NCBI RefSeq assembly: GCF_027942865.1
Contig: NC_134509.1
Location: 28,776,197 to 28,840,196 of the forward strand
From: Odontesthes bonariensis
Lineage: Eukaryota; Chordata; Actinopteri; Atheriniformes; Atherinopsidae
Direction: 5' to 3'
DNA length: 64,000 nucleotides
In this document: positions 1 to 11,859 of the stretch, one piece after another
Position numbering within the stretch: the first letter of the stretch is position 1
Layout: each line of letters opens with the position of its first letter
Position numbers and translations under genes: made by a program
Notes under the pieces: generated by a model
The model's input: the letters and a program-made list of their open reading frames with translations, nothing else
What the model was told of the DNA's origin: nothing
The model's database searches: none

Positions 1-1758
1 ATCAAGACAAAAGAGGAGAGAAAAAGAAGGGAAAGAGGAGAAGAGAGTTTGGGTGGGCTCGGTCAGATAGCATCTGTATGATCTAGAAATGGGTCTTAAT
101 GTGCAGAGTACAGTCACAACATACACACACACAAACATACACACACAGGCACACTCACTTTATATATACTCATCATCACAGGCCCATTTGTACTGTCTAA
201 AGTGTACCGTGCTTGCCTTTGTAGTTTGTGGAATGTCCCAGTAAAAGCACATACTACTTTTGTTCTGTTTTATACAACAAAGTTCATCTAATTCAACTTC
301 AAAGGGGGCATTAGAGTATGTCGGCTGCCGAGAGGGTACGAGCGGCTGTATCGTATGACAGCGAGCCAAGAGTAGATGTAAACACACACACATACAGGTG
401 CACAGTTTGCACGCAATTCAATCAAATGCCCACTGAAAAAGAGAAACATCTTTTCTTTGTTTGTGGTAACCTCAATGTGTACTGACATTTTTAGACCAGT
501 GGTCATACAGGAGTAATTTCAGTTTATTGCCCAGTTTAGATATTTACAGGATAAGAGAGGGTACATGAGAGCAAATGGAATGTCAGTCTGTGTGTGTCTG
601 ACTAACATTGACCTCAGACTAAACAATAGCTGTAAAGCCATCTGCTTTGAGGCTGGCTGGCTGGCTGGGGCTAATCTGTTACAACTGGCAGTAAGCTGAC
701 AGAAACTGCAGATATATGCTTAAATTCATCATTTTTAAGTGTTTCAAGACGTGGTAAAATAAAAAATCTCTCATAACAAACAGTAACGTCCACACAGAGA
801 AAACAAATGCAGATCAGAGATGAAGCTCAACAAACTTTCACCATTCATCCATTTTAAACAAGATTGCAATAAACTCCTTCAGTAAATAGATTTGTATCGT
901 TGCTCAAAATGTGTTGTCGAAGTAATGAAATAACTCAAACAAAAGTTTAAAGAAATGTTCAATGTCTTCATTGACCAATCTCATGAGAAAATATGAAAAA
1001 ACTTCAATTTTGATGTCAGCAAAACAGACTGTAAAAAGTTGGGAGACAGCTAAGGGTGTCAGCATTGGGCATAAAAGGAGTCAAAGGCTCACTCTTTCCA
1101 AGCTCTATTGATGTGGGGTGACTCAGCACTTTCTGCCAACACTGTCAGAGATTCAAAAATATTTTCAAAAATGTTGCTACTCTCCAAACTATTGTGAGGG
1201 TCTCTGGAAAAATCTCAGTAAGTTGAGCCCCAGAAAAGAAACTTTCGTTGGATGTTTGTGACCTTCAAACACTAGGCAGAACTGTAGGAGAAACAAACAC
1301 CTGGATCAATGTAGCCACAAGAGCACAGGCGTACGTTAAAAAAAACGAGGACCCGAATCTGGTCTTTTAACTGCGTGGATTTACAATCTTCTTCTGTTCT
1401 TAACAAAAGGATGCAATTACCCCCAAATGTTTCACCTCCAATTTCCAGCCATTGTTTTTGTCAGTTTATGCAGTTTACTGCACTGAAAGCTCTGCTTTGA
1501 GGCATGGCTCTAACAGACAAACCAGGATGAGTATCTCTGTGATGATGCTGCACAGAAAACCTTGAAATGACACAAATGAATACAAAGGTTGGGCTTACTG
1601 TAAATAGAATTAAAGCTTAGTTAAGAAAAATAATTTTCTTTTATTTCAAAGCAAATATAGGCCATACGAAACATGAATAAAATGTATAAAAACAAAAAAA
1701 AAGGTTTGACATATGGCAAACTTTGTATCCGAGGCTTACCTCTATGACTGATACTTAC
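1..1758 (-). other. micu3 intron 2, 5' part
   Basis: Non-coding DNA after the exon 2 donor. It holds a purine-rich tract (1-55), a short CA-rich run (about 123-147) and ordinary AT-rich sequence. I see no further MICU exon before the left edge. Confidence 0.7.
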
Positions 1759-4700
1759 TTCTTGGTTCGCTCATGGTAACCGACTCGATGAAGTTCTGCG
1801 GCGTCATGTACAGCTGTCCATCATACTCCACAGAGCTGAACATGCGGAAACGATATTCATGAGAAGACATGTACACATCTCCGTCCTCAAAGTCAAACGG
1901 ACGTGCCTGCAGACAAGAATCCAAAACAAAAAAAACAGAACAGACAGTTAGTCTGTGCCCTGCGTGATTAGTGTGATGAATAGGCCATCAGTCAGAATGT
2001 AAGCAAAAGTCATACCAAATTTTGACAAGGTGGTTATTTAAATATTCTAACACCACTGATCTGTGAAAAGTATCCCAGATTATGACTATATGTAAACAAA
2101 AACTTTTATTATCCAACCATCAGATTTGACTTTCATGCAGTTTTAGTACATTTATTTCCCACAGCGGTCATGCTTTGAATGTGATTTCCACAGCTTTACT
2201 GCGTCTCGTGCATACTGCAGAATCCAAGCAGCATGCGCCTCCTCATTACTTTTGAACTCCTAAATAATGAGAATATCCATCTATTCTTGGCATCAACTCT
2301 CTCCATTTAGCTCTCTGAGATTATAAATAGAGTCAACACTTCTGGCACAGGGAAACAGAAGAACAGGGGCACACACAAATGCACAATGACACACACCAAC
2401 ACTACTTTCTACTTGATTAGCCTTCCTCTCTCCCTCTCTGTGAGGAGCTAGGATTTCAACTTGATTAGTTGCAGTGTAGGAGTACTGCTGTACCAACAGA
2501 TTGTGCTGCATGAAGCTGTGTAATTAGCAAGAGAGGTTTCCAAATTTAAACCTGTTTGGCTGCAGGCCCCAGCTCACAGAGGTTCCTGCTCAGCTCAGCG
2601 AACATGCTAATGAGCATGCAAGTTCATTGATAAAGCTTTGATGCTGCCTTTACCAAGGGAGCTCTGGCAGGCACGGATGGGAGATGAATGCTGAGGCTTC
2701 ATGGGAAGGCGCTGTAATCAAGCTGAAGAGCAGTCACACCCATGGGTTTGACTCTCACTAATGAATGAAGTTTGTAAAGTTCTGCAAAGACGGCAAGGTT
2801 CCCATACCACACAGCGCAACAATATATAAAAAGTATTTCATTCCCTTAGAACAAGAGAGGTGAATAAAACAAAGAATAATTTAATGACAGGGAGTATCAA
2901 GTAGAGTCTGTGTAGTACACTGTGTTCTTGTGTAGTGGTCATGTATCCTTAACTGGACTGGTTCTGTTGCCTTGCCTTGGTTCTCTGCGCAGCAGATGCT
3001 CCAGGTGTTTTCCCCTTAGACAATCTGGTGTTTTCTCTTCGCAGCTGCAGCTTTTTTAGCCTTTTTTAAACTCTCCACTTAACTTGAGCTATTTCAGTTC
3101 AGTTAATAGATCTAGCTGGCTAATATCCAAGCAATCGTAAATCAGTTCTTAAATCGGAGCACTCAGAAATTGCAGTTCATTTACGTGGTTGCTGGGCAAC
3201 ATAAAACTAGACATTAGCATTTTTGTTTTCGGTCACCCCTCTTCAATCAGCTGCTGATGCTGGACTGGCATAAGAGCCATTTTAGAGCTAGTTATACTTT
3301 AGAGCATCCAAAGAACTGGTCAAGTTTTCCACAGCCAGAGACAACCACCACAACGCTATGTCATTACATCACTTTAAACACTTTCCAATATATTGTTTAA
3401 ACATCCTTCCACTGTATTCTGAATCTCTGTAGAGGACCAGAGAGCAGGGATACAGTTTACCGACACAGATCACAGTGTTTGTCCCATTTCCCCTGCCAAT
3501 CGAACACCATTCTAGTTTCTATACACTGTTGTAAACAACAGTCATGTTTGTGAACGCTCTTGAAAAATCCAACTGGCATTCCCAAACGCAGACCAGTATT
3601 TACGAACACTGCTACTAACATGATTTCTCCACATTGATTTAAGCAGAATCTGCAACCATTAGCTGGTGTTATTAAAACACCCAACAATGGATGTAATTGT
3701 AGTTGCAAATGCTGTTTATAAAATCAGTTTCAACGTGATAATAGCAAATGCCGCTCAATGGGACACATTGGAGATCATTCACAAAGGAAGATGAGAACAG
3801 CCAGAGGAGCAATGAGCTCATTTTCTTCCGCTAATCTTCCACTCCATGTTGATGTCGTAGCTCAGTTTTTATTAGTTCTCTCTTGAATTATGCAGATTAC
3901 ACACTGCATCGGGTTTTGAAACATGGTGGTCACACATTAGTTGGTCTTCTTGGTCACCATGTCCCCAAACCGAGTGCCTGATGTAAGTGGCTCTTTATCA
4001 TGGAGGACCAGCAAAGAATTAGTACACTGCAGCACATGTTTTCCTGACCTGGTGCAGGTGCTTTGGTGGTTGAAAGCGAAAGAAAGCATTCTAAATTAGG
4101 GCAAAAAGGGCTTCATTGTGCTTTCTGTAGCAAGGAAAGCACTGGCAGTGCACTCAGAACAACTTGCTGTCTTAGTTTCATGAAATAACCATTCAACTGC
4201 TGTTGGTCAAAGTGTTGTAGATTCAAAGTAACAAACGCCATTAATCAATATAAAAAAAATGTAAAAGCTTTAGAAAATTAAAATAAAACCAACAAAATAA
4301 CAACAAGGTAAGAAAAAATACACAAATAACTTCCTTGAAAGCCAAGAAATAAAAAAGTGTTTATAGAGGGGACTAAAAAATAAGCAGTGACTGAAAACAG
4401 GGGCAATAGGTTCCATAATTTAGGGGCTATGACTGCAAAGGCTCCCATGTGTACCAGCCCTAACAATCGGTAGATCTGACTGAGTTGGAAGTATACTACA
4501 CATATACTTTGAAAAGGTCAGAAAGATCTAAAGAAGGTAACCTATTGAGTGATTATCATTACCACGCAAAAAAGACATTCCTGAGCACATCCTATAATAA
4601 TTCTTAATATACAGTTGTGAACATGAGAATAAAATCACAAACATAAATGTGAAAAACACACAACAATGTCCAGATGTAGCATATAGCATAAAAAATAAGG

Positions 4701-7298
4701 TTTTCAGTGCCATCATTGCAGATATGAAAAGTTTACCAGCATGCTTGGGGGACTTATGGACATATCATTGGCATGGACTTTATATGCCACTAGTGACAGT
4801 CTTTTGCAGTAGTCCTGGTAAAATGGTGTCTTTCTTTGTATCTTTCCATTCCATTTTCATGAGAACACTGATTTTTAAAAGGTTCAACACTGGCTTGGAT
4901 ACCGTGGTGCTTAAGAGATTTCTGTTATATCTAGCATGTTTTAACAACTGTTAGGAAGAGTTAACCTAAACAGATGGTGTGGAAGTAGGGCAAGAACAAA
5001 ATGGAGCGACATGAGGAAGAAGTTTGAACCATTTCTTACCTCGATCAACATGATGAGTGAAATCGTTAGCAGATGATGGACAAGCTTAGAACACTGGGAA
5101 TATTGGGAACGTAGTATTATGTGATTCACCAAATATGGCTGTGAGAACATATTACAGACTCCAACGCCTCTCTACTCTGTCTGCTCAACTTTACTGGCAG
5201 ACAGAGACTGCAGACAGGGTGGTAAGAGAAAAAGAGGAAGGATTGTACTGCTTGTTAAGAACTGATGGTGTAATCCTGGATGTGTGACAGTGAAGGAGCA
5301 TCTCTGCAACCCAGATACTGAACTGTTGGCTGTAAGTTTCCCTCCATGTTGTCTACTGAGAGTTCACCAGCAGTTACCTGCATGCCCTGCATGTGACATC
5401 ATCAGCTGAGTTGTTACTAAGCAACAAACACAACACCCAAATTAAAAGATTTCAACCACAGCTCTCTACCTGCTACATTTTCAACTTCCCAACAATTCAT
5501 TTTTTTTGTTTTATTCATCTATTTTTCCTAAATAATTTGTGTGGCAACAATATAATTTTCTTTTAAAGCTTAATAAAGTATTATTCAATTAAATACAGAA
5601 TATCCTGATTAAAAAAGCATCACCTTCACTGATTAAATATCAAGTCATGACATTTAGATCAGTGTGCTGATGAGCCTGATGAAAAATATTCCAAGCTTAA
5701 AATAATATTTCATTTAAATTTTGTCACTCAATTTTGGCTAAAAAATAGGAAGGGTAACCAACTGAATTCAAACAACCAAATATTACTTCACAAACCAATA
5801 GGTGATGTCACTGTGCTCATGTCTACTTTGTATGAAAAGTCTTGCATTTTGTCTCATTTTACACATTTTATGCATTTCGGTCCAATGCTTCCACACTTCA
5901 CTGTCTGCTTTATAAACGAGCATTACAAGCTTTGAGAGCCCATTTTTAAATGATAAGCATTCCACTGCTTGAGGGAGTAGTGCTTAAATCAATTATCAGT
6001 CAGAGCCATTATAATCAGGGGGTTACTTGACTCAGGTGTTGGTGACTTGAAGGGAGCCAATGAGTTGTTGAGTGTGCCTGGAAATAAACTGTACTATGTA
6101 ATAAATCCCTGTTTGTCACTGGAACAGAGGACGTTTCTTTGCATGTTTCAAAACATTGAAGCAACTGCAGTCAGTACACGTCTGGTGTGGTGTGTATGCA
6201 TTCTCGTGACCTGCTTGCCATGAGACACTCGTTGGACTTGTTGTAAGCGCATTCAAACACACACAGATGTTTTTTTTAAAATGACCATAAATAAAGTTTA
6301 CAGAACACATAATGTGTGTTTCACATAGACATTCATCGTTGATTTTAATGGTTAACAGCAAACCTGCCTGTCGGATAACTTTGATCTACCAACTGATGCA
6401 AAGTGAGTTAACGTAAATCAACATTTTCACCAGTTGAGCCGCTTCTTCTTATTGAAGTCATAGTGATCACTGACACTGTACTTGATAAATAAGATGACAT
6501 GGACAGCATCATTTACTGTGTACAGACAACAATGAATACATGGTTTTACAAACAGAAACAGGCATGCGAGTCCTATATTTCAGTTATTAAACATTGCATG
6601 GACAGATGTGCGCAGCTGTGCAGTCTGAGCTGTCCCTGCACACATCTGTCTGAGTGACAGCGTGTGTCCTTTTCAGCACCAGCGCGAGCGGAAAGCGCCA
6701 TCCCTGCATCTGCGCGCGCACACCGTCCCGCAGCCAAACAGTGAGCAAACTGTTTCCACAGGGCGTGCTGGAAACGAGTGGCACAGTTTTTCCGCACGGG
6801 AGAAAAACAAAAATGCCAGCCACAGCTTGGCTACAGAAGAGACGTGGACTCTCCTATGTTGGTCTGATTTTGGTGAAGAAATGCGACAAAAACTCAACGC
6901 TGTCTGCCTTTTTTTCCTCAGGTGTCCGTCGTTTTCTCACCAGAGGCCCCTATGTCAACAAGAAACATTCTTGGCCAACGATACACTCCTTACGTGTCAC
7001 TAAAGCAAGGCAGCTTTTCATGTTAGCCACTCACCTTCTCCTTGGCTTCAACAGTCGGGATGGACGGAAGCAAGCCGTTGATGCTGTGCCTCTTCATCCT
7101 TTTCCTGCCTGCGCCGCTTGTCGTGTCATTGTAGAAGTAAAGCGCCACGGCCCCTCCCGCTGCAACGCACATCCCGACTGCCAGGCAGCTCCGTCTCCTT
7201 GCTCCATGCACCGTCTGACCACAGATCAGATCGCTTCTTGTCGCCGACCACAGATTTAGCTTTCCGGCCAGTGCTGCCACTCTGCGGAAAGCGGCCAT
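1759..7298 (-). CDS. micu3: micu3, first two coding exons (3' part off the left edge)
   Basis: Partial gene for a MICU-family EF-hand regulator of the mitochondrial calcium uniporter. Coding exons in this window are 7298-7035 and 1906-1759. Exon 1 starts at the ATG at 7298-7296, encodes 88 residues and ends at AAG|GTGAGT. It begins MAAFRRVAAL with few acids, then a hydrophobic stretch (about residues 38-56) and LLPSIPTVEAKEK, as in the N-terminal targeting and membrane region of MICU3. Exon 2 follows a TCTGCAG acceptor in phase 0 and ends at A|GTAAGT in phase 1. It encodes YRFRMFSSVEYDGQLYMTP, the family segment before the EF-hand core; the EGQL-type wording fits MICU3 better than MICU1 or MICU2. 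The EF hands are not in the window. It is divergent from fgf20, which is also the human arrangement. I am confident of the family and fairly confident of the paralogue. Confidence 0.88.
1907..7034 (-). other. micu3 intron 1
   Basis: A 5.1-kb intron between the phase-0 donor at 7034 and the acceptor at 1907. It contains a minus-strand LINE remnant near 4.3-4.5 kb. A low-repeat, homeobox-site-rich block lies at about 2540-2760 (see findings). No other coding exon is recognisable. Confidence 0.75.
4285..4470 (-). mobile_element. LINE 3' coding remnant (CR1/L2-like)
   Basis: The minus strand reads GAFAVIAPKLWNLLP. This is the conserved C-terminal peptide of many fish non-LTR retrotransposon ORFs (pattern F-x-x-x-A-P-x-L-W-N-x-L-P). 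The rest of the translation does not continue the family well, so this is a short, decayed, 5'-truncated fragment inside micu3 intron 1. The exact family is uncertain. Confidence 0.55.
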
Positions 7299-8687
7299 TG
7301 CTGCCGTTGGTGCTGCTGCTGTGCTGCTGTAATTGTAAGTTTAAGGGCAGCTCAAAACTATCGCGTTTTAACCGATTTCATCGCGAGATGTGCGGCCAGC
7401 CACAATGTTGGTGGTGAGAGCAAAGTCCCTAAGAGGGAAGATGTGTTGTTTTACCAAGAGAAAGTGATTCATCTGACTCACAGCTAAACTGACTGACCTG
7501 TTGGGGTTTTTTTTGGAAAATATGTGGACTTTAAGCAAAAACTACTGTGTTAAACATACAACACAGACACAGAAATGTAGCAGTTTAAAACTGAAGCCAA
7601 GAACAAGTTTTAAAAAGACAAGAACAGGGAAGACACAAGACTGTAAAAGTTGCATAGGCTAGTGTAGTTCAGATGTCTCATACTTACATGGAAACAGGTC
7701 AGCAAAGTGATAGAGTTTTAAAAGCTCTTTCAGAAGTACTGAAGGGGTTCGAGTTTCTCTGTGAAAGGCACTGTGGATTAACAGATCAAAAATGTAAGAG
7801 TCATGTTCGCCTACGTGGACTTGATTTGGACATTTCTTAATCTGCCTGCATGGTAACCTTTACAAATCTTAACATCACTAGAAGAAGAAGAGGTGGTGTA
7901 ACACGGTGATAAAACATGCCACTGTCCGACTCATGTTCCTCCCATCAAATTCAAAATGAGAATATTTAACATTTAATTTATAGTCTTGATACCATTGCCC
8001 ACTAATTACATTTTCTAAATAATTTAAAATTTGTTGCATTTTTTTTGCATTTATAATCTACACAGTGTACCTTGTTGAAAATGCTGAAATCCACAGGTCA
8101 CAAGACCTGTTGCCACTGATTTTCAGCCCAGTTCTTGTGTATTTTGGTATACCTCAGCCTGTTTCCCATCCTTAAGAAACTTGACAGTTGAATTTCTATT
8201 TTCTGATTAGGCTTCGGTCATCAGTAGATGGTCCTGTGTCAGTTCTTTGCTGGATTTTTTTTAAAAATTTCTAAATACATTATTTACAGATGCTGTTTGT
8301 CTGCTGTACATCATTTCTTATGAGTCTGCTTCTTTTGTTCTCCACTTGTTCAGTTTCTCCTTTGAAACAACAAGTTTTTGGTTAACAGCTCTTAGTTAAT
8401 CACCTTGGTGGAGCAAAAAATACTATTTTATGTCTGTGAAAGTGATATCTTTGGTAGATCTAATTAAAGAAATGGGAAAAAACTTTGTGTCTTTGTGACA
8501 GACTGCTTGGCCCTTTGTTAAGTGCTGACACAACAATGGCTCACTCTTGAGTTAGGGGCCTTTTTTAAGTTTGAATGATTAGGTCAGTGATAAGTGGCTT
8601 AACAATAAACAAAACACATTACTATGAATGACTGTCAGGTGCAATGACGAAAGAAAAGCTTTAAAAGACCTTCAGAAATACACATGA

Positions 8688-8706
8688 AAATATATATATA
8701 TATATT
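8688..8706. repeat. TA microsatellite
   Basis: A short run of alternating T and A following a GAAAATATA context. Confidence 0.85.
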
Positions 8707-9354
8707 TAGTCAAATGACCGGTCAATGACTTCAACATTTGTCAGTCTTCACTTTTCATTGAAGGTCAGTGGTATGAGATTTCCTGGTAAGTGAGGTTCAA
8801 AGCAGCCAATGGGGAGCAGATATCAAACAAATATCAAAGATGAACACTTCATTTAAGTCTTCACTTGTGGGACTAATGCTAACCTGATGGGGCTTTTCTG
8901 GTGACTTTGATGCTGATAGAATAAAGGGGAGAAGTCTGAAGGAGGGGCCTGTCACCTGTTCACACATGAAGCAAAGTGGATCACTTTACTGTTCAGTTGA
9001 AAACAGATCAAACAATTACTATCAACACCTCTTGGTTGAATTAAACTATTTAAAGGTTGAGTATGGCTATTAAACCCTTCATTTGTTACTTTGGTATCTT
9101 TTGCTCATAACCTGAAGTATATCACAGCAGCATGGTTGCTGTAATAATAGCATTTTCTGAATAGAGTAAAAGCTCATGTGAAATTAGGATCTATGGAAGA
9201 TGCTGAGTGGCTACATCTAAAAAAAAAAAGATAGATCGTTGCACACTCTCATCTGATAACAGTTAAATGTGTTAGGACATTTTAGGGAAAATAAAAGGTA
9301 TGTTAGAATGTAATCTCAGATGCTTATGTATTTAAATGGTTAAATTAACGTCTC

Positions 9355-9435
9355 ATTTCAATAGGGGCCCTCTGAATTCTGCCGATGAGGACCCCTGGAG
9401 TTTCCCAGACCCCAGTTTGGAGACCACTTGCATTA
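9355..9435 (-). repeat. Interspersed repeat end (hAT/MER-like)
   Basis: The complement reads GTGGTCTCCAAACTGGGGTC, followed by a pyrimidine/purine-balanced GGGGTCC stretch. This resembles the CAGTGGTTCCCAAACTGGGG-type terminus of common vertebrate hAT-derived repeats. The other end was not located, so the assignment is tentative. Confidence 0.35.
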
Positions 9436-10192
9436 ATAACCTCTAGGCTACTTTTTCCAGTTATTCCATTACCAGGCATTCGATTATAAACTGGGATTTC
9501 TTTGTGTGTGTTTATGGGTGGGGGCGGGGGTATAACCCCGAGGGTCCCCACCTCATCATCATCATCGCCCTCCTCCTCATGCTGTGGCCGCTACATGCTT
9601 GACTTCACTCTGAAGCCACGAGAGCAGAAAACAGAAACTATAATTTAAAGCAAATCACGTGATCCTGGGAGCAGCTCACTTTGTGAGTGAGTGTGAGGAT
9701 GTGGCGTTGACGTCTTCATTGAGGCCAGGTCGATACCCAATACATCTGATCAGCCCGAGGCAATTCCGATCGATCCAGTCTCTTTTAAAAAAGTTATTTG
9801 TGTGTGTTGGTCAAATACAAATGAACAGAGGGGGATGGAGAAGGCCTCACGCCCGTTCAGTTCAGTTTGTTTGCCAAGCATACGCGTGCACAGACCGCGG
9901 GCACAAACAAGTCGAGGCATATTAGATTGTCTTTTTGTCATAATACAGAAATCGACGCACGTACTCACACCTCTGCGCTTGCAACTCATTCATCAACGGT
10001 ACTCCCAGGAGAGGGATGGTGGGGGAGCTGCGTGGGCGCGTGTGCTTGTGTGCACGAGAGTGTATCTGTAGCCTATAGCTGGCAAAATCAATGCCATATA
10101 GGGACCCCGTGCTCAAGGTTTGATAAAACTACAGCCTTAATCACACACCTATAATTTGGCTTAATTCCCACAGTCAAGCATGAATGAACAGT

Positions 10193-10217
10193 AAAAAAAA
10201 AAAAAAAAAAAAAAAAC
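10193..10217 (+). repeat. Poly(A) tract
   Basis: Twenty-five consecutive A residues. No retroelement body is recognisable immediately upstream, so it may be a simple homopolymer or the tail of a decayed insertion. Confidence 0.9.
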
Positions 10218-11300
10218 ATGAATGCTACAAGTCTTTATATTTGGAGAGACGTGATATTTTGAATGATAATGCATAGTCCTTTACGGACCTACGATCTTGC
10301 AATGTCTCTTATTAGTCGGATAATCAAACACACAATTTTCACATGCAGCCCTGTCAATTGTAATTGCTTCAAACTGCTTTATTTGCATGTAAGTTGCCAG
10401 GGCTGCATTGTAGTCAGATCAGAATATGGATATGTGTATCAAAGTCAGTTATTTACAAAAATTAAAAAGCCCCACATACACTTTTCTTTCCAGAAGTCCT
10501 CCAAGTGTCATGTGTCGGGGTATTTTCTAAGTTTGCAGTTCAAACAGGTATATTCTGGTTGTTATTACCTGATCCCCTTACAAGATCCCCGCGCTTTGAA
10601 GCCTCAGTGTCTTTGATTCGTCTTTTAAGACCACAATTAAGGATATATGGGCTCCTGCGCTGTTCAAAGCATCATGGAAAGATCAATGAGGGGATTGACA
10701 GTCAAGTGATGTCGTTTGCACAGGTGTGTGTGGGTGCATGTGTACGATTGTGTGTGTAGACAAGAGCCAGTGTTTGTGTCTGTGCGGGCGCTGTAAAACG
10801 TGCGTAGTTACATAAAACGAGAGCAATAAATCAACAGCCCGGTGCGAAAATTACGCAAATGGGGGCTTTCCTCTGTTTCTCGCTGCACCTGAGTCATTTC
10901 GAAATTGGGCCATAGGGTTGTAAAGTGTTTAGGATGGTGGCGATGCCACTTTCCTGCTGTTTGACACAGACTATATACACATTTTCTTTCTCTCCACGTC
11001 TGTTTATTCCACACACAAGTTGTTGAGTTGCGCACTGCCCTCGCGACCCTAAAACGAGCGCACTGTTAATCTATTTGCATTGCTAAAGTGCCCATGAGCG
11101 CTGTGATTCTGAATCTATTTGAGCGTCGGGGTAGCAGTTGTGTAGCTAATGGGGGAGTGCGGGAAAATAAGCCTGTAAGTCTCATTTTTACTAGTTTTTA
11201 ATTTCGTTTCCAAGTCCCCGCGCTCTCTGCGCTGAGACTGAACATCAAAGGTGAGACAGCAGAGCAACGAGCGGAGGGATGAAGGGGAGCAGAACTGAGC

Positions 11301-11340
11301 CATAAAAGGAGGGGATTGGGGTGCATTTGCATAAAAAGCC
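11301..11340 (+). promoter_or_regulatory. Candidate fgf20 core promoter with octamer and TATA-like boxes
   Basis: Two ATAAAA boxes (about 11302 and 11331) bracket a perfect POU octamer, ATTTGCAT, at 11325-11332. The second TATA-like box overlaps its end. The site is about 530 bp upstream of the fgf20 ATG, which would leave a 5'UTR of about 0.5 kb. The motifs are seen directly; the promoter function is inferred. Confidence 0.4.
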
Positions 11341-11571
11341 AACTCGGGGTGAATATGAAGCAATGCGTTATATGCTCGTGGAGTGAGGTGCAGTTGTCTT
11401 TACACTTCTGCTGCTGCTGCTGGAGCGGTGATAGTTCAGCAGAAATAAAGGGTTGAAGTTAATTTAGCAGCAGTTAGCCGAGAGCAAACCCTGATCGGAG
11501 CAAAGGGGGAGTATCCCGAGGTGAGGAGGAGATAAAGGGAGCGGACAGGGAGAGAAGAGAGAGGGATAAAT

Positions 11572-11601
11572 AGAAGAGGAGAGGAGAGGAGAGGAGAGGA
11601 A
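11572..11601 (+). repeat. GAGGA repeat in the fgf20 5'UTR region
   Basis: Five to six tandem GAGGA/GGAGA units in a wider purine-rich stretch (11520-11610), upstream of the fgf20 start codon. Confidence 0.85.
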
Positions 11602-11859
11602 GGGAGACGGACTGCTGCACACGGGGATACAGCGCACATGCATCATAATAACGCAGGAGTTTAATGGCAATTATGACAATCTAATTACGGTGCGCCATAC
11701 TCACTCACTGGGGATTTTGTCTGCTAGCACATTCAACTTTTCTTTTCGATCGCTTCACGGGCTCACCCTCGCAAGCTCATACAGAGGCTCTTTGCTCATC
11801 ACTTGGACCTCTACTTGGATCTTCTGTGCTGTAAAACAGGACAGGGTATCTAATCTGTG

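Larger units (their letters stand above)
7299..11300. other. Divergent micu3/fgf20 intergenic region
   Basis: About 4 kb between the micu3 start and the fgf20 promoter region. The first 130 bp next to micu3 is richer in G+C and CpG than its surroundings and probably includes the micu3 promoter and 5'UTR. The centre is AT-rich with a TA microsatellite and a hAT-like repeat end near 9.4 kb. The part from 9.5 kb to fgf20 is CpG-richer and mostly free of repeats. No coding exon is seen. Confidence 0.6.

Noticed and set aside
6654-7259. 201-codon plus-strand open frame overlapping micu3 exon 1
   Set aside because: It lies opposite a CpG-rich coding exon with matching GT-AG sites, has no family similarity, and is best seen as a shadow of that exon and promoter.
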